DNA of 64,000 nt from Belnapia mucosa (GCF_016775475.1 NZ_JAEUXJ010000003.1:419033-483032); one strand, 5' to 3'. Positions 8,526 through 18,543 are shown, counted from the first letter of the stretch. The notes: generated by a model from the letters alone, not told the origin. Numbers and translations are program-made.

Positions 8526-9971
8526 GTGATCGACCTGCCCGCCCCGAAACCCGATGTGCTGGCCCGCCGCGCCGAGATCCTCGCCGGCCTCCAGGCCCTG
8601 CTGCCCGGCGATGGCGTCATCACCGAGCCGGCGCGGGTGAAGCCTTATGAAACGGATGGGCTCTCGGCCTATCGCCAGCCGCCGCTGGCCGTCGTGCTGC
8701 CCCGCACGACTGAGGAGGTGGCGGCCATCCTCCGCTTCTGCCACCGCAACGGCGTGCGCGTCATCCCCCGCGGGGCTGGGACCAGCCTCTCCGGCGGGGC
8801 GCTGCCGCTGGCCGATGCGGTGGTGCTCGGGATGATGCGGCTGAACCGCATCCTGGAGGTCGACTACGCCAACCGCCTGGCGGTGGTGGAGGCGGGCGTC
8901 ACCAATCTCGGCATCACCAACCACATCGCCGGGGACGGCTTCTTCTACGCGCCCGACCCTTCCTCCCAGCTCGCCTGCATGATCGGCGGCAATGTGGGGA
9001 TGAATTCGGGCGGGGCGCATTGCCTGAAATACGGTGTCACGGCGAACAACCTGCTCGGCCTCAAGGCCGTCACCATCGAGGGCGAGATCTTCGAGGTGGG
9101 TGGCCGGCACCTGGATGCCGCCGGCTATGACTGGCTCGGCCTGCTGACGGGCTCCGAGGGCCAGCTCGCGGTGGTGACGGAGGTGACGGTCCGCATTCTC
9201 CATGCGCCGGAGGGGCAGCGGGCCATGCTCGCCGCCTTCAAGGGCACCGAGATCGCCGGCGCTGCGGTCGATGCGATCATCGCCAGCGGCATCATCCCCG
9301 TCGCGCTGGAATTCATGGACAAGCCCTGCATCCATGCCTGCGAGGCCTTCGCCCATGCCGGCTACCCGCTGGATGCCGAGGCGATGCTGATCATCGAGGT
9401 CGAGGGGAGCCAGCAGGAGCAGGACATGCTGCTCGGCAAGCTGAAGGAGATCTGCAGCCGCTTTGACCCGATCAGCCTCAAGGTGGCGCAGACGCCGGAG
9501 GAGAGCCTGGCGATCTGGAAGGGAAGGAAGGGCGCCTTCGGCGCGGTCGGCCGCATCTCGCCCGACTATCTCTGCATGGATGGCACCATCCCGACCGGGG
9601 AGCTGCCGCATGTGCTGCGCCGCATCGGCGAGATGAGCACGGAATACGGCCTGCAGGTCGCCAATGTCTTCCATGCCGGCGACGGCAACCTGCACCCGCT
9701 CATCATGTTCGACGCCAATGACGCCGCGAGCTTCCGCAAGGCCGAGGCCTTCGGCGCCGATATCCTGAAGCTCTGCGTCGAGGTCGGCGGCTGCCTCACC
9801 GGCGAGCATGGGGTCGGCGTCGAGAAGCGCGACCTGATGCCGGTGCAGTTCACCCCATTCGAACTGGACCAGATGCGGGCGTTGAAGGCAGCCTTCGACC
9901 CTGATTGGCTGCTGAACCCGGCCAAGGTCTTCCCGATCGAGGGCAACCCGGCGCTGCGGCCGGCGGCATGA
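8526..9971 (+). CDS. glcD: Glycolate oxidase FAD subunit GlcD
   Basis: 481 residues from the GTG at 8526, which is where family similarity starts (VIDLPAPKPDVLARRAEIL); a GGAGG lies upstream and there is no in-frame ATG nearby. GlcD carries the FAD of the membrane-associated glycolate oxidase, which oxidises glycolate to glyoxylate. Seen: FAD-binding PCMH domain with PRGAGTSLSGGALP (about 81-94), then an FAD-oxidase C-terminal domain ending in GCLTGEHGVGVEKRDLM. The stop overlaps the glcE start (ATGA). D-lactate dehydrogenase-like paralogues are excluded mainly by the glcE and glcF neighbours. Glyoxylate produced can feed glycine metabolism (gcv genes are 15 kb away). Confidence 0.93.
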   Translation: MIDLPAPKPDVLARRAEILAGLQALLPGDGVITEPARVKPYETDGLSAYRQPPLAVVLPRTTEEVAAILRFCHRNGVRVIPRGAGTSLSGGALPLADAVVLGMMRLNRILEVDYANRLAVVEAGVTNLGITNHIAGDGFFYAPDPSSQLACMIGGNVGMNSGGAHCLKYGVTANNLLGLKAVTIEGEIFEVGGRHLDAAGYDWLGLLTGSEGQLAVVTEVTVRILHAPEGQRAMLAAFKGTEIAGAAVDAIIASGIIPVALEFMDKPCIHACEAFAHAGYPLDAEAMLIIEVEGSQQEQDMLLGKLKEICSRFDPISLKVAQTPEESLAIWKGRKGAFGAVGRISPDYLCMDGTIPTGELPHVLRRIGEMSTEYGLQVANVFHAGDGNLHPLIMFDANDAASFRKAEAFGADILKLCVEVGGCLTGEHGVGVEKRDLMPVQFTPFELDQMRALKAAFDPDWLLNPAKVFPIEGNPALRPAA

Positions 9972-11197
9972 GCGGCGCGTCCGATGCCAGGAACGGCGAA
10001 GGCCGCGGAGGGCTGAATCAGCCACGCATGCCGCAAGGCATGCTCATCGCGCCGGCCGAGGAGGCCGGGGTGGCGGCTGCGGTCGCCGAGGCCGCGGCCG
10101 CGGGCGAGCCGCTGGCGATCGAGGGACGAGGCACCAAGCGCGCCCTGCTGCGTCCGGTGCAGGCGGCGCGGACGCTCTCACTGCGGAACCTCTCCGGCAT
10201 CACCCTCTATCGGCCGCAGGAGCTGATCCTCTCCGCCCGGGCCGGCACGCCGCTCCCGGAGATCGAGGCGGCGCTGGCCGAGCACGGGCAGCAGGTGATC
10301 GCCGAGCCGCCCGACCTCACCGGCCTGTTCGGCGCGACGGAGCCGGCGACGATCGGGGGCCTGGTGGCGACCAACCTCTCCGGCCCGCGGCGCATCAGCG
10401 CCGGCGCGATGCGCGACCATGTCATGGGCATCCGCGCCGTGAACGGGCTAGGCGAGGTCTTCCGCAGCGGCGGGCGGGTGCTGAAGAACGTCACCGGCCT
10501 CGATCTCTGCAAGCTGCTGACGGGCGCCCATGGCACGCTCGGCGTCATCACCGAGGTGACCTTGAAGGTCCTGCCGGCGACGGAGGCGGAGGGGACGGTC
10601 TCGGTCGCCGTGCCGGATCTGGAGACCGGGGTGCAGGCGCTCTCGGCCGGGCTCGGCAGCCCCTATGGCGTCAGCGGCGCGGCGCTGCTGCCAGGCCCGA
10701 CGCCCCGGGCCCTGCTGCGGATCGAGGAATTCGCCGAATTCGTTGCCTACCGGTGCGGCCGGCTGCGCGAGGCGCTCGGCCGCTTCGGCGAGGCGAGCCT
10801 GGTCGAGGGCGAGGAGAGCCGCGCCCTCTGGCGCCGGGTGCGGGATGCCGAAGCGCTGGACGCGGCGCCGGAGGAGGCGATCTGGCGCGTCTCCGTCCAG
10901 CCGAGCGCGGGGCCGGGGGTGGCAGTTGCGGCGGGGCTGGATAAGGCGCTGCTGGACTGGGGCGGCGGGCTGGTCTGGCTGGCCGGGCCGGCGACCGAGG
11001 CGGCGCATGGCCGGGTGATGGCGGCGGCCCGCGCCGCCGGCGGCAGCTTCACCCTCTTCCGCGCGCCGGAGCCGCTGCGGGCGGCAGTGCCGGTCCTGCC
11101 CGAGGAAGCCCCGGCCCTGGCCGAAATCGGCCGCCGGGTGCGGGCGGTGATGGACCCGAAGGGCATCCTCAACCCGGGGCGGATGCGGGCGGCTTAA
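9968..11197 (+). CDS. glcE: Glycolate oxidase subunit GlcE
   Basis: 409 residues from the ATG at 9968, coupled to glcD by ATGA; a second in-frame ATG at 10028 (MPQGMLIAP) is the alternative and fits the usual 350-residue length better. It is an FAD-binding PCMH-type protein with the GlcE pattern YRPQELILSARAGTPLPEIE, GPRRISAGAMRDHVMGIRAVNG and a C-terminal DPKGILNPGRM. GlcE is required for the GlcDEF complex. It is immediately followed by a convergent SGNH gene rather than glcF, which lies 2.9 kb further on. Confidence 0.92.
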   Translation: MSGASDARNGEGRGGLNQPRMPQGMLIAPAEEAGVAAAVAEAAAAGEPLAIEGRGTKRALLRPVQAARTLSLRNLSGITLYRPQELILSARAGTPLPEIEAALAEHGQQVIAEPPDLTGLFGATEPATIGGLVATNLSGPRRISAGAMRDHVMGIRAVNGLGEVFRSGGRVLKNVTGLDLCKLLTGAHGTLGVITEVTLKVLPATEAEGTVSVAVPDLETGVQALSAGLGSPYGVSGAALLPGPTPRALLRIEEFAEFVAYRCGRLREALGRFGEASLVEGEESRALWRRVRDAEALDAAPEEAIWRVSVQPSAGPGVAVAAGLDKALLDWGGGLVWLAGPATEAAHGRVMAAARAAGGSFTLFRAPEPLRAAVPVLPEEAPALAEIGRRVRAVMDPKGILNPGRMRAA

Positions 11198-11204
11198 GGC
11201 TCGG

Positions 11205-11939
11205 TCAGCGCCCCGCGATCCGCGGCGGCCCGGCGGCATTAACCACTGCCTGGGCCAGCGCCCCGGCCAGGCAGGCATAGCCGCGGTCATTGTGGTGCAG
11301 CCCGTCCGGGCCGATCACCGCGGCGGGTGGGGTGCCATCCGCCTCCCAGGCCGCCATCAGCGCGGCGCGGGAGAAGAGCGGCACATGCAGCCGGGCGGAG
11401 AGATCGCGCAGCGCCTCGTCGAAGCGCTCGAAATGCGGCGCCTTCACGATGCGGGGCGCCCGCTGGCTGTCCATCAGCACCACATCGATGCCCCGGGCCC
11501 GCAGCCGGTCGATCCCATCCGCCATGGCGTCATGGAAGGCCGCCGGCGCCATGCCGCGCAGCACCGCATTGGCCCCCGCCTGCCAGATCACCATGGTCGG
11601 CCGGGTGGCGATCACATCCGTCTCCAGCCGGGCCATCATCTCCTCCACCTCCTCGCCGCCGCGGCCGCGGTTCAGCACCACCAGCCGGGCCTCCGGCAGG
11701 GCGGTGTGCAGCAGCCCCTCCAGCACGGCCGGATAAGCACGGTCGGGGCCGCTGGCGCCCGATCCCTCGGTGGAGGAGGAGCCGAAGGCGATGACCGTGA
11801 TCTTCCGCCCATGCGCCAGGGCGGCCCGGGTGGCAGGCAGGGAGAGAAGCTGGGTCGGCGCCCTCGGGCAGGGCTCCCCCGCCCCGGCGGGGGCGGCGAA
11901 GGCGAGGCTGCATAACAGCAAGGCAATGAACCGGCGCAT
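11205..11939 (-). CDS. Exported SGNH-fold hydrolase, active site intact
   Basis: 244 residues from the ATG ending at 11939, beginning with a signal peptide (MRRFIALLLCSLAFAAPAGAG). All SGNH blocks are recognisable: nucleophile Ser in FGSSSTEG, Gly in NRGRGGEE, Asn in WQAGANAVLRG, and the Asp/His pair in PDGLHHND. It should be a periplasmic or secreted esterase or acyltransferase. It is divergent from the opgC-like gene (99-base gap) and distantly similar to the SGNH protein on the other side of opgC, with shared order of WQAG, MD-Q and a C-terminal CLA-A segment. Removal or transfer of acyl groups on an envelope glycan is an inference from the neighbourhood. Confidence 0.85.
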   Translation of the reverse strand: MRRFIALLLCSLAFAAPAGAGEPCPRAPTQLLSLPATRAALAHGRKITVIAFGSSSTEGSGASGPDRAYPAVLEGLLHTALPEARLVVLNRGRGGEEVEEMMARLETDVIATRPTMVIWQAGANAVLRGMAPAAFHDAMADGIDRLRARGIDVVLMDSQRAPRIVKAPHFERFDEALRDLSARLHVPLFSRAALMAAWEADGTPPAAVIGPDGLHHNDRGYACLAGALAQAVVNAAGPPRIAGR

Positions 11940-12020
11940 GGCCGGAGGCTGCCGCAAGCGGCGGCGGCGCGCCAGCCCCCAATCCGCCCGGCTTGCGCCC
12001 CGGCCGGACCATGGGCATCT

Positions 12021-12032
12021 CTCCGGCCGGAG
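12021..12032. promoter_or_regulatory. Palindrome covering the opgC ribosome site
   Basis: CTCCGGCCGGAG is a perfect 12-base palindrome, and its right half supplies the GGAGG used by opgC. An 8-base piece of it (CGGCCGGA) recurs at 12001-12008. It may be a protein-binding site or an mRNA fold over the ribosome site; in DNA this GC-rich, chance is possible. Confidence 0.3.
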
Positions 12033-12038
12033 GTGGCG

Positions 12039-13262
12039 ATGCGGCAACTGATCCGGGGCCTGCAGCATGGGCCGGGCGGGCAGGGCGGGCGCGACCTCCG
12101 GGCCGATGCCTTCCGTGGCCTCGCCCTCTGGTTCATCCTGATCGATCATATTCCCGGCAACCGCCTGGGCGGGCTGACCCTGCGGAACATTGCGCTCTGC
12201 GATGCGACGGAGGCTTTCGTGCTGCTGGCCGGCTATGCGGCCGGCATCGCCTATGGGGCGGCATTGGACCGGCGCGGCTGGACCTTCGCCGCGGCAGTGC
12301 TGATCCGCCGCGTCAGCACCCTCTACGTGGCGCATATCTTCCTCTTTGTCGTCTTCACCGCCCAGGTCGGCTATTCCGCCGCGGCGCTGGAAAGCTCGGC
12401 CTATCTGGACGAGCTGCATCTCGATGTGTTCGGGGAACAACCCTATCTGGCGCTTCTTCAGGCTTTGTTACTGCGCTTCCAGCCGGCCTTCCTCGACATC
12501 CTGCCGCTCTACATCGTGCTGCTGCTGCTGCTGGTGCCGGCGCTGGCGCTGCTGCGGCGGCCGGCGGTGCTGATGGCGGTGTCCGCGCTGCTCTATTTCG
12601 TGGTGCGGCTGCTCAATCTCAACCTGCCGAACTGGACCGGTGGCGGCTGGTTCTTCAACCCGCTGGCCTGGCAGGTGCTGTTCTTCACCGGCTGCCTGCT
12701 GGGCTATGCCCGGCCACGCGGCGGGCGGCGCGGCCCGGTGCCGGCGGTGCCCTTTCATCCGCTGCTGGCGACAGCCGCAGGGGTGGCGCTGCTCATCGGC
12801 ATGGCGATCGTTTTCGTCAATGACTATGGCGAGGCCTGGCTGGCCGAGGCGCCGCCCCGGCTGGCCGAGCTGCTGACCACCATCGACAAGACCGGGCTGC
12901 ATCCCTTCCGGCTGATCTCGATCCTCGCCATGGCCTATCTGGTGGGCCATGCGGTGCCGCGCGATGCCGGCTGGCTGCGCAGCCGGGCCGCCTCCCCCTT
13001 CGTGCTGATGGGCCAGCACGGGCTGCCGGTCTTCTGCGCCGGCATCTTCCTCGCCTTCCTTGGGCGGCTGGCGCTGGAGATGGACGACCGCTGGCCGATG
13101 CAGCTGCTGGTCAACCTGGCGGGGCTCGGGGCGCTGGTGCTGGTCGGGGTGATCGGCGCCTGGTACCGGCTGCGGGAGAGGGGCGAGGCGCCACGCCATG
13201 CGCCGGCCAGCGCTGCCGATCCCTTGCGGCCCCCTGTCCCGTCCACTACCACTATGTCATGA
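12039..13262 (+). CDS. opgC: OpgC-type membrane acyl/succinyltransferase
   Basis: 407 residues. The ATG at 12039 is chosen over an in-frame GTG at 12033 because GGAGG (12029-12033) overlaps the latter. It has the OpgC pattern: N-terminal DLRADAFRGLALWFILIDHI with the family's charged residues before helix 1, then about ten hydrophobic helices, including a leucine-rich one at LYIVLLLLLVPALALL. OpgC proteins place succinyl groups on osmoregulated periplasmic glucans; related acyltransferase-3 proteins modify other envelope glycans. No glucan synthase (opgG/opgH or ndvB) is in the window, so the substrate is open. The stop overlaps the next start by ATGA. Confidence 0.85.
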   Translation: MRQLIRGLQHGPGGQGGRDLRADAFRGLALWFILIDHIPGNRLGGLTLRNIALCDATEAFVLLAGYAAGIAYGAALDRRGWTFAAAVLIRRVSTLYVAHIFLFVVFTAQVGYSAAALESSAYLDELHLDVFGEQPYLALLQALLLRFQPAFLDILPLYIVLLLLLVPALALLRRPAVLMAVSALLYFVVRLLNLNLPNWTGGGWFFNPLAWQVLFFTGCLLGYARPRGGRRGPVPAVPFHPLLATAAGVALLIGMAIVFVNDYGEAWLAEAPPRLAELLTTIDKTGLHPFRLISILAMAYLVGHAVPRDAGWLRSRAASPFVLMGQHGLPVFCAGIFLAFLGRLALEMDDRWPMQLLVNLAGLGALVLVGVIGAWYRLRERGEAPRHAPASAADPLRPPVPSTTTMS

Positions 13263-14035
13263 AAGGCGGAATGATCGCGGGCGCCGGCCGCATCCTCCTG
13301 CTCTGCGCCACGCTGCTGGCCCCTGCCGCAGCGCGGGCCGAGGCGCTCGCCTGCGGCGCCCCGCCGGAGCTGCTGGAAGCCAGCGCCGCCCTGCCCGCCA
13401 CCGCCCGCGCCGCCAGCGCCGGCAGCCTCCGCATCCTCGTCGTCGGCAGCGCCTCGGTCCTTGGCCCCGGCACCAGCGGCCCGCCGGCCGCCTGGCCGGC
13501 CCGGCTGGAGGCGCGCATCCGCGCACGCGTCCCGCGCCTCAAGCTCGAAGTGGTGACCCGCGGCGCCCGCGGCCTGACCACCGCCGAGACCGAGGCGATC
13601 ATCGAGGCCGAGCTGCACCAGGGCCCGCCGCCGAACCTCGTGCTGTGGCAGGCCGGCACGGCGGAGGCGGTGCGCGGCCTCGATGTGGATGAGATGGTCA
13701 CGGCGCTGAATGCGGGCCTGTCGAAGGTGGTGGCGGCCGGGGCCGATGCGATCCTGATGGACCAGCAATTCTCCCGCTTCATCCGCGCCAATGCCAATGT
13801 GGATGCCTATCGGGACGCCTTGCGGCTGGCCGCTGCGGCCCATGGCGTGCCGGTGCTGCGGCGCTGGGACCTGATGCGCTTCTGGGCCGATAACGACCTG
13901 ATCGATATCGAGCGCGCCGGCCGGACCGAGCGGGTGGCGGTGACCGACCGGCTGAACGACTGCCTCGCCCAGGCCATGCAGGCCCTGATCCGCGACGGTG
14001 TCGCCGAGGCGCGCGGCCGGCCGACGCCCCGGTAG
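13259..14035 (+). CDS. Exported SGNH-like protein with decayed catalytic site
   Basis: 258 residues, coupled to opgC by ATGA. A signal peptide (RILLLCATLLAPAAARAEA) precedes an SGNH-like fold. The nucleophile region reads VVGSASVLGPGTSG and the block II Gly is present (TRGARG). The block III Asn is replaced (WQAGTAEAVRG), and the terminal Asp-x-x-His region reads VTDRLNDCLAQ without a His. It looks like a non-catalytic paralogue of the SGNH hydrolase at 11205-11939, possibly a binding or acceptor partner of OpgC. The functional statement is inference; the missing residues are visible. Confidence 0.75.
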   Translation: MKGGMIAGAGRILLLCATLLAPAAARAEALACGAPPELLEASAALPATARAASAGSLRILVVGSASVLGPGTSGPPAAWPARLEARIRARVPRLKLEVVTRGARGLTTAETEAIIEAELHQGPPPNLVLWQAGTAEAVRGLDVDEMVTALNAGLSKVVAAGADAILMDQQFSRFIRANANVDAYRDALRLAAAAHGVPVLRRWDLMRFWADNDLIDIERAGRTERVAVTDRLNDCLAQAMQALIRDGVAEARGRPTPR

Positions 14036-14080
14036 CCCGGCCCCTGGTCCCTACCCCTGGCGCGGGCCTATATCTGCGTC

Positions 14081-15397
<1,317 letters not shown>

Positions 15398-15406
15398 TCG
15401 AGTTGT

Positions 15407-15437
15407 CTCGGTACTGCGCCATCGGCGCAGTACCGAG
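15407..15437. terminator. Perfect inverted repeat after glcF
   Basis: A 14-base perfect stem (15407-15420 with 15424-15437) closes a three-base ATC loop, between glcF and the convergent YihY gene. It is the most stable hairpin noticed by eye in the window. Position and symmetry suit a bidirectional terminator; no T tract is present on either side. Confidence 0.7.
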
Positions 15438-15455
15438 TGGCGGCACCGGCTTAAA

Positions 15456-16547
15456 TCAGGCCACCGTATCGGCCATCTTCGCGCCGCGGGCGCCCATCGG
15501 GCGCTCCGGCCCGGTGGTGGTGTCGCGCGACGTCTGGTGCTCCATCTCGGCATCCAGCTCGGCGCCGGCCAGCACCACCGTCGAGGAGAGCCAGATCCAG
15601 GTCATGAAGCCGACCACGGCGCCGAGCGAGCCATAGGTCTCGTTGTAGTTGCCGAAATGCGTGACGTAGTAGGAAAAGCCGAGCGAGAAGGCGAGGAAGC
15701 CGAAGGCGGCGACGGCGCTGCCCCAGCTCACCCAGCGCCATTGCGCCGTATCGCGGCTCGGCCCGTAGCGATAGAGGACCGCGAGCAGGAGGCCGATCGC
15801 CAGCACCAGCACCGGCCAGCGCGCCAGGCCGAGCAGCGTGCCCATGAACCCGCCCTCGAGCCCGAGGAAGCGCAGCGCCACCGGCAGCACGACCACGCCG
15901 GCCATCGCCAGCAGGACGAACAGGATCCCGCACAGGGTGAAGGCCAGCGTGATGGCGGTGCGGCGGATGAAGCCGCGCCGCTCATGTTCCGAATAGACGA
16001 CGTTCAGCGCATCGACCAAGGCCTTGATCGCCTGGTTCGCGGACCAGAGCGAGGTGGCGATGCCGAGCACCGCACCGAAGCCAAGGCTGGCGCCGCCCTT
16101 GGAGACGATGCGCTTCACCTGCTCGTCGATGATCTGCATGCCGCCTTCCGGCACCACCACCGAGATGGCGCGGAGATGCTCGCCGATCGTGGCCGGATCG
16201 GCGAAGAGGCCGTAGATCGAGATCAGCGCGCCGATCGCCGGGAAAAGGGCCAGCAGGGTGTAGAAGGTGATGCCCGCCGCCTCGGTCAGCACCCGGTCCT
16301 CGGAGATCTGGCCGGCGGTGCGCTTGAGGATGTCCCACCAGCCCCGCGCCGGAATCTGCTCCGGCCGCTCGGCATTGTGGCCGCGGTCGCCGGCGGCGGC
16401 CGCTCCACGCCGGGCCGACCCAGCGTCGTCGGGACGGCGCTCGACCTGCTGGGGAACGCGGCCGCTGCGCCCAGTGAGCAGGAGCAGCGCGGCCCCGGCG
16501 GCGGCGAAGGTGGCGAGGATCGGATTGGGCTGAGACTGGGACGGCAT
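15456..16547 (-). CDS. YihY/virulence factor BrkB family membrane protein
   Basis: 363 residues from the ATG ending at 16547, preceded by GGAG. After a short hydrophobic N-terminus and a disordered basic linker comes the family core: WWDILKRTAGQISEDRVLTEAAGITFYTLLALFPA, then five further hydrophobic helices ending near TWIWLSSTVVLAGAELDAEM. The family was once called ribonuclease BN in error; its real function in the inner membrane is unknown. Convergent with glcF across the inverted repeat, divergent from the TctC gene. No operon partner. Confidence 0.88.
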   Translation of the reverse strand: MPSQSQPNPILATFAAAGAALLLLTGRSGRVPQQVERRPDDAGSARRGAAAAGDRGHNAERPEQIPARGWWDILKRTAGQISEDRVLTEAAGITFYTLLALFPAIGALISIYGLFADPATIGEHLRAISVVVPEGGMQIIDEQVKRIVSKGGASLGFGAVLGIATSLWSANQAIKALVDALNVVYSEHERRGFIRRTAITLAFTLCGILFVLLAMAGVVVLPVALRFLGLEGGFMGTLLGLARWPVLVLAIGLLLAVLYRYGPSRDTAQWRWVSWGSAVAAFGFLAFSLGFSYYVTHFGNYNETYGSLGAVVGFMTWIWLSSTVVLAGAELDAEMEHQTSRDTTTGPERPMGARGAKMADTVA

Positions 16548-16615
16548 CGGCGTTCTCCGGATCGGGACCGGGTCGAAAGGAGTTGTGATCGGCAACGCGC
16601 CGATGCCGCTCGGGT

Positions 16616-16663
16616 GGCATGCCGGGCGCGAATTGCCTTGCGGCGGCATACGGGGCATGCCGG
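16616..16663. repeat. Two copies of a GGCATGCC palindrome in a divergent promoter region
   Basis: GGCATGCCGG occurs at 16616-16625 and again at 16654-16663, in the 147-base gap between the YihY gene and the TctC-type gene. GGCATGCC is self-complementary, so the pair could be a two-site operator. Chance is possible in GC-rich DNA. Confidence 0.3.
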
Positions 16664-16694
16664 TGGGCAAGATTCTCCGGGAAGGAAACCCGCC

Positions 16695-17681
16695 ATGCGT
16701 CTCGGCCGTCGCGCCCTGCTCGCCGCCCCTGCCCTGCTGGCCACCCCGGCCGGTGCCCAATCGTCCTGGCCGGAGCGGCCGATCAGCCTGGTGGTGCCCT
16801 TCCTCGCCGGCGGCTCCACCGACATCGCCGCCCGCATCCTGGCGGAGCGGATGGCGCCGCTGCTGGGAGCCGGGGCGCGGATCGTAGTGGAGAACCGCGC
16901 CGGGGCCGGCGGCTCGGTCGGCAGCGAATGGGTCCGGCACCGGTCGGCGGATGGCTATACCCTGCTGCTGGCCAGCGCCTCGGCGCTCGGCACCAACCCG
17001 GCGGCGCTGCCGGAGCAGACGCCCTATGACCCCGTCGAGGATTTCACCCCCATCGCCCTGGTCGGCGGCGGGCCGATGGTGCTGGTGGTGCCGATGCAGT
17101 CGCCCTACCGCGACGTGCGGGCGCTGCTGGCCGCGGTACGCGCGGCGCCGGGGCAAATGACCTGGGCGACCAGCGGCGCCGGGGGCATCGGTCACCTGAC
17201 CGGGGAATACCTGAAGATCCGCGCCGGCGGGCTGCGGGCGGAGCATGTGCCCTATCGCGGAGGCTCGGCAGTGATGGAGGCCCTGGCCAAGGGCGAGGTG
17301 GATTACTCGCTCGAGGTGCTGGCCTCGGTCGCGCCGCATCTGCGCGACGGACTTTCGCGCGGCCTCGCCGTGACCTCGCTCAAGCGCCATCCGCTCTTTC
17401 CCGATGTGCCGACGCTGGATGAGAGCGGGCTGCCGGGCTTCGAGGTGACGACCTGGAACGTGCTGGTGGCGCCGCGCGGCCTGCCGCCGCAGCTGGCCGA
17501 GACGCTGGCCGCCGCGGTCCGCCGGGTGCTGGCGGATTCCGTGGCGACGGCGCGACTGGCCCAGGCGGGCGTGGACCCGGCCGAGCCCGGCACGCCGGCG
17601 GCAACCCGCGCCTTCCTGATGGCTGAGCGGGAGAAATTCACCGGCATCGTCCGGGCGGCCGGGCTGCGCCTCGGCCGTTGA
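16695..17681 (+). CDS. Tripartite tricarboxylate transporter-type substrate-binding protein (TctC/Bug)
   Basis: 328 residues from the ATG at 16695 with AAGGAAA upstream. A signal peptide (RRALLAAPALLATPAGAQ) is followed by the Bug family pattern: WPERPISLVVPFLAGGSTDIAAR, VVENRAGAGGSVGSEWV, DGYTLLL, YDPVEDFTPI and GHLTGEYL. These periplasmic proteins bind organic acids or related small molecules. No TctA or TctB membrane gene is next to it, so it is one of the many orphan receptors known from beta- and alphaproteobacteria. Ligand unknown. Confidence 0.9.
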   Translation: MRLGRRALLAAPALLATPAGAQSSWPERPISLVVPFLAGGSTDIAARILAERMAPLLGAGARIVVENRAGAGGSVGSEWVRHRSADGYTLLLASASALGTNPAALPEQTPYDPVEDFTPIALVGGGPMVLVVPMQSPYRDVRALLAAVRAAPGQMTWATSGAGGIGHLTGEYLKIRAGGLRAEHVPYRGGSAVMEALAKGEVDYSLEVLASVAPHLRDGLSRGLAVTSLKRHPLFPDVPTLDESGLPGFEVTTWNVLVAPRGLPPQLAETLAAAVRRVLADSVATARLAQAGVDPAEPGTPAATRAFLMAEREKFTGIVRAAGLRLGR

Positions 17682-17693
17682 GCAAGGGGCCCG

Positions 17694-18434
17694 TCAGGCT
17701 GCCTGGCGAGCGGCCTCACGGGCCGGCATCGCGGTCAGGGCATAGGGGTCGAGCCGGTAGCCGCCGCTCTCGGTCACCAAGATGCGGCAATCGCTCGGGT
17801 CGCGCTCGATCTTCTGGCGCAGCCGGTAGACATGCGTCTCCAGCGTATGGGTGGCGACCGCGACATTGTAGCCCCAGACCTCGCGCAGCAGGGTCTGCCG
17901 CGACACGGACCGGCCGCCGGCGCGGTAGAGGAATTTCAGGATCGCGGTTTCCTTGTCGGTCAGCCGGACCTTGCGGCCGCCCTCGGCCGCCACCATCAGC
18001 CGCGCCGCTGGGCGGAACCGATAGCCGCCGATGATGAAGACGGCATCGTCGGTATTGTCGAAGACGCGCAGCTGGGCGCGCATCCGCGCCATCAGCTCGG
18101 CCAGGCGGAAGGGCTTGGCGATATAGTCATTGGCCCCAGCATTGAGGCCGCGGATCACATCCGCCTCGGCATCCGCGCCGGTCAGCATGATGATCGGCAT
18201 GGTGCGGCCCTCGCGCCGCAGCCGGGCGCAGAAGTCGCGCCCATCCGCATCCGGCAGGCCGACATCGAGGATGAGGAGATCGAAGGGCGGGCTGACCGCC
18301 AGCCGCAGCTCCGCCTCCGCCGCGCATTCCGCCGTATCGGCCAGGAATTCGCTGCCGAAGGAAATCTGCTCCGCCAGGGTGGCGCGCAGCATGGCGTCGT
18401 CCTCGACGATCAGGACCCGGCGGAAGGCGGGCAT
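17694..18434 (-). CDS. OmpR-family response regulator, orphan
   Basis: 246 residues: receiver domain with acidic pair Glu11/Asp12, phospho-acceptor Asp57 (LLILDVGLPDADG), conserved Thr in MLTGAD and Lys in AKPF, then a winged-helix DNA-binding domain from about 150 to 235 ending TESGGYRLDPY. No histidine kinase gene is adjacent, so the partner must lie elsewhere. Preceded on its strand by CGGAGG at good spacing. Targets cannot be inferred; it is tail-to-tail with the TctC gene and head-to-tail with the helicase gene. Confidence 0.9.
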   Translation of the reverse strand: MPAFRRVLIVEDDAMLRATLAEQISFGSEFLADTAECAAEAELRLAVSPPFDLLILDVGLPDADGRDFCARLRREGRTMPIIMLTGADAEADVIRGLNAGANDYIAKPFRLAELMARMRAQLRVFDNTDDAVFIIGGYRFRPAARLMVAAEGGRKVRLTDKETAILKFLYRAGGRSVSRQTLLREVWGYNVAVATHTLETHVYRLRQKIERDPSDCRILVTESGGYRLDPYALTAMPAREAARQAA

Positions 18435-18543
18435 GGGAGACCTCCGGTTTTTTATTCAGGGCGCGGAGGCTAGCGGCCGCCCTGTAGCGAACCGATGGGG
18501 TTACGGTCGCGTCGGCCACGCGGCGGGTCGCAAATGTCGCGGG

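Noticed and set aside
11198..14080. Insertion sequence or integrative element carrying the opgC/SGNH block
   Set aside because: No transposase, integrase, terminal inverted repeats or flanking direct repeats were seen; codon composition looks like that of the neighbours.
18445..18470. T-rich run near 18450 as a transcription terminator
   Set aside because: No stable stem precedes it in either direction; it lies in the 5' leader of the response regulator gene, next to its ribosome site.
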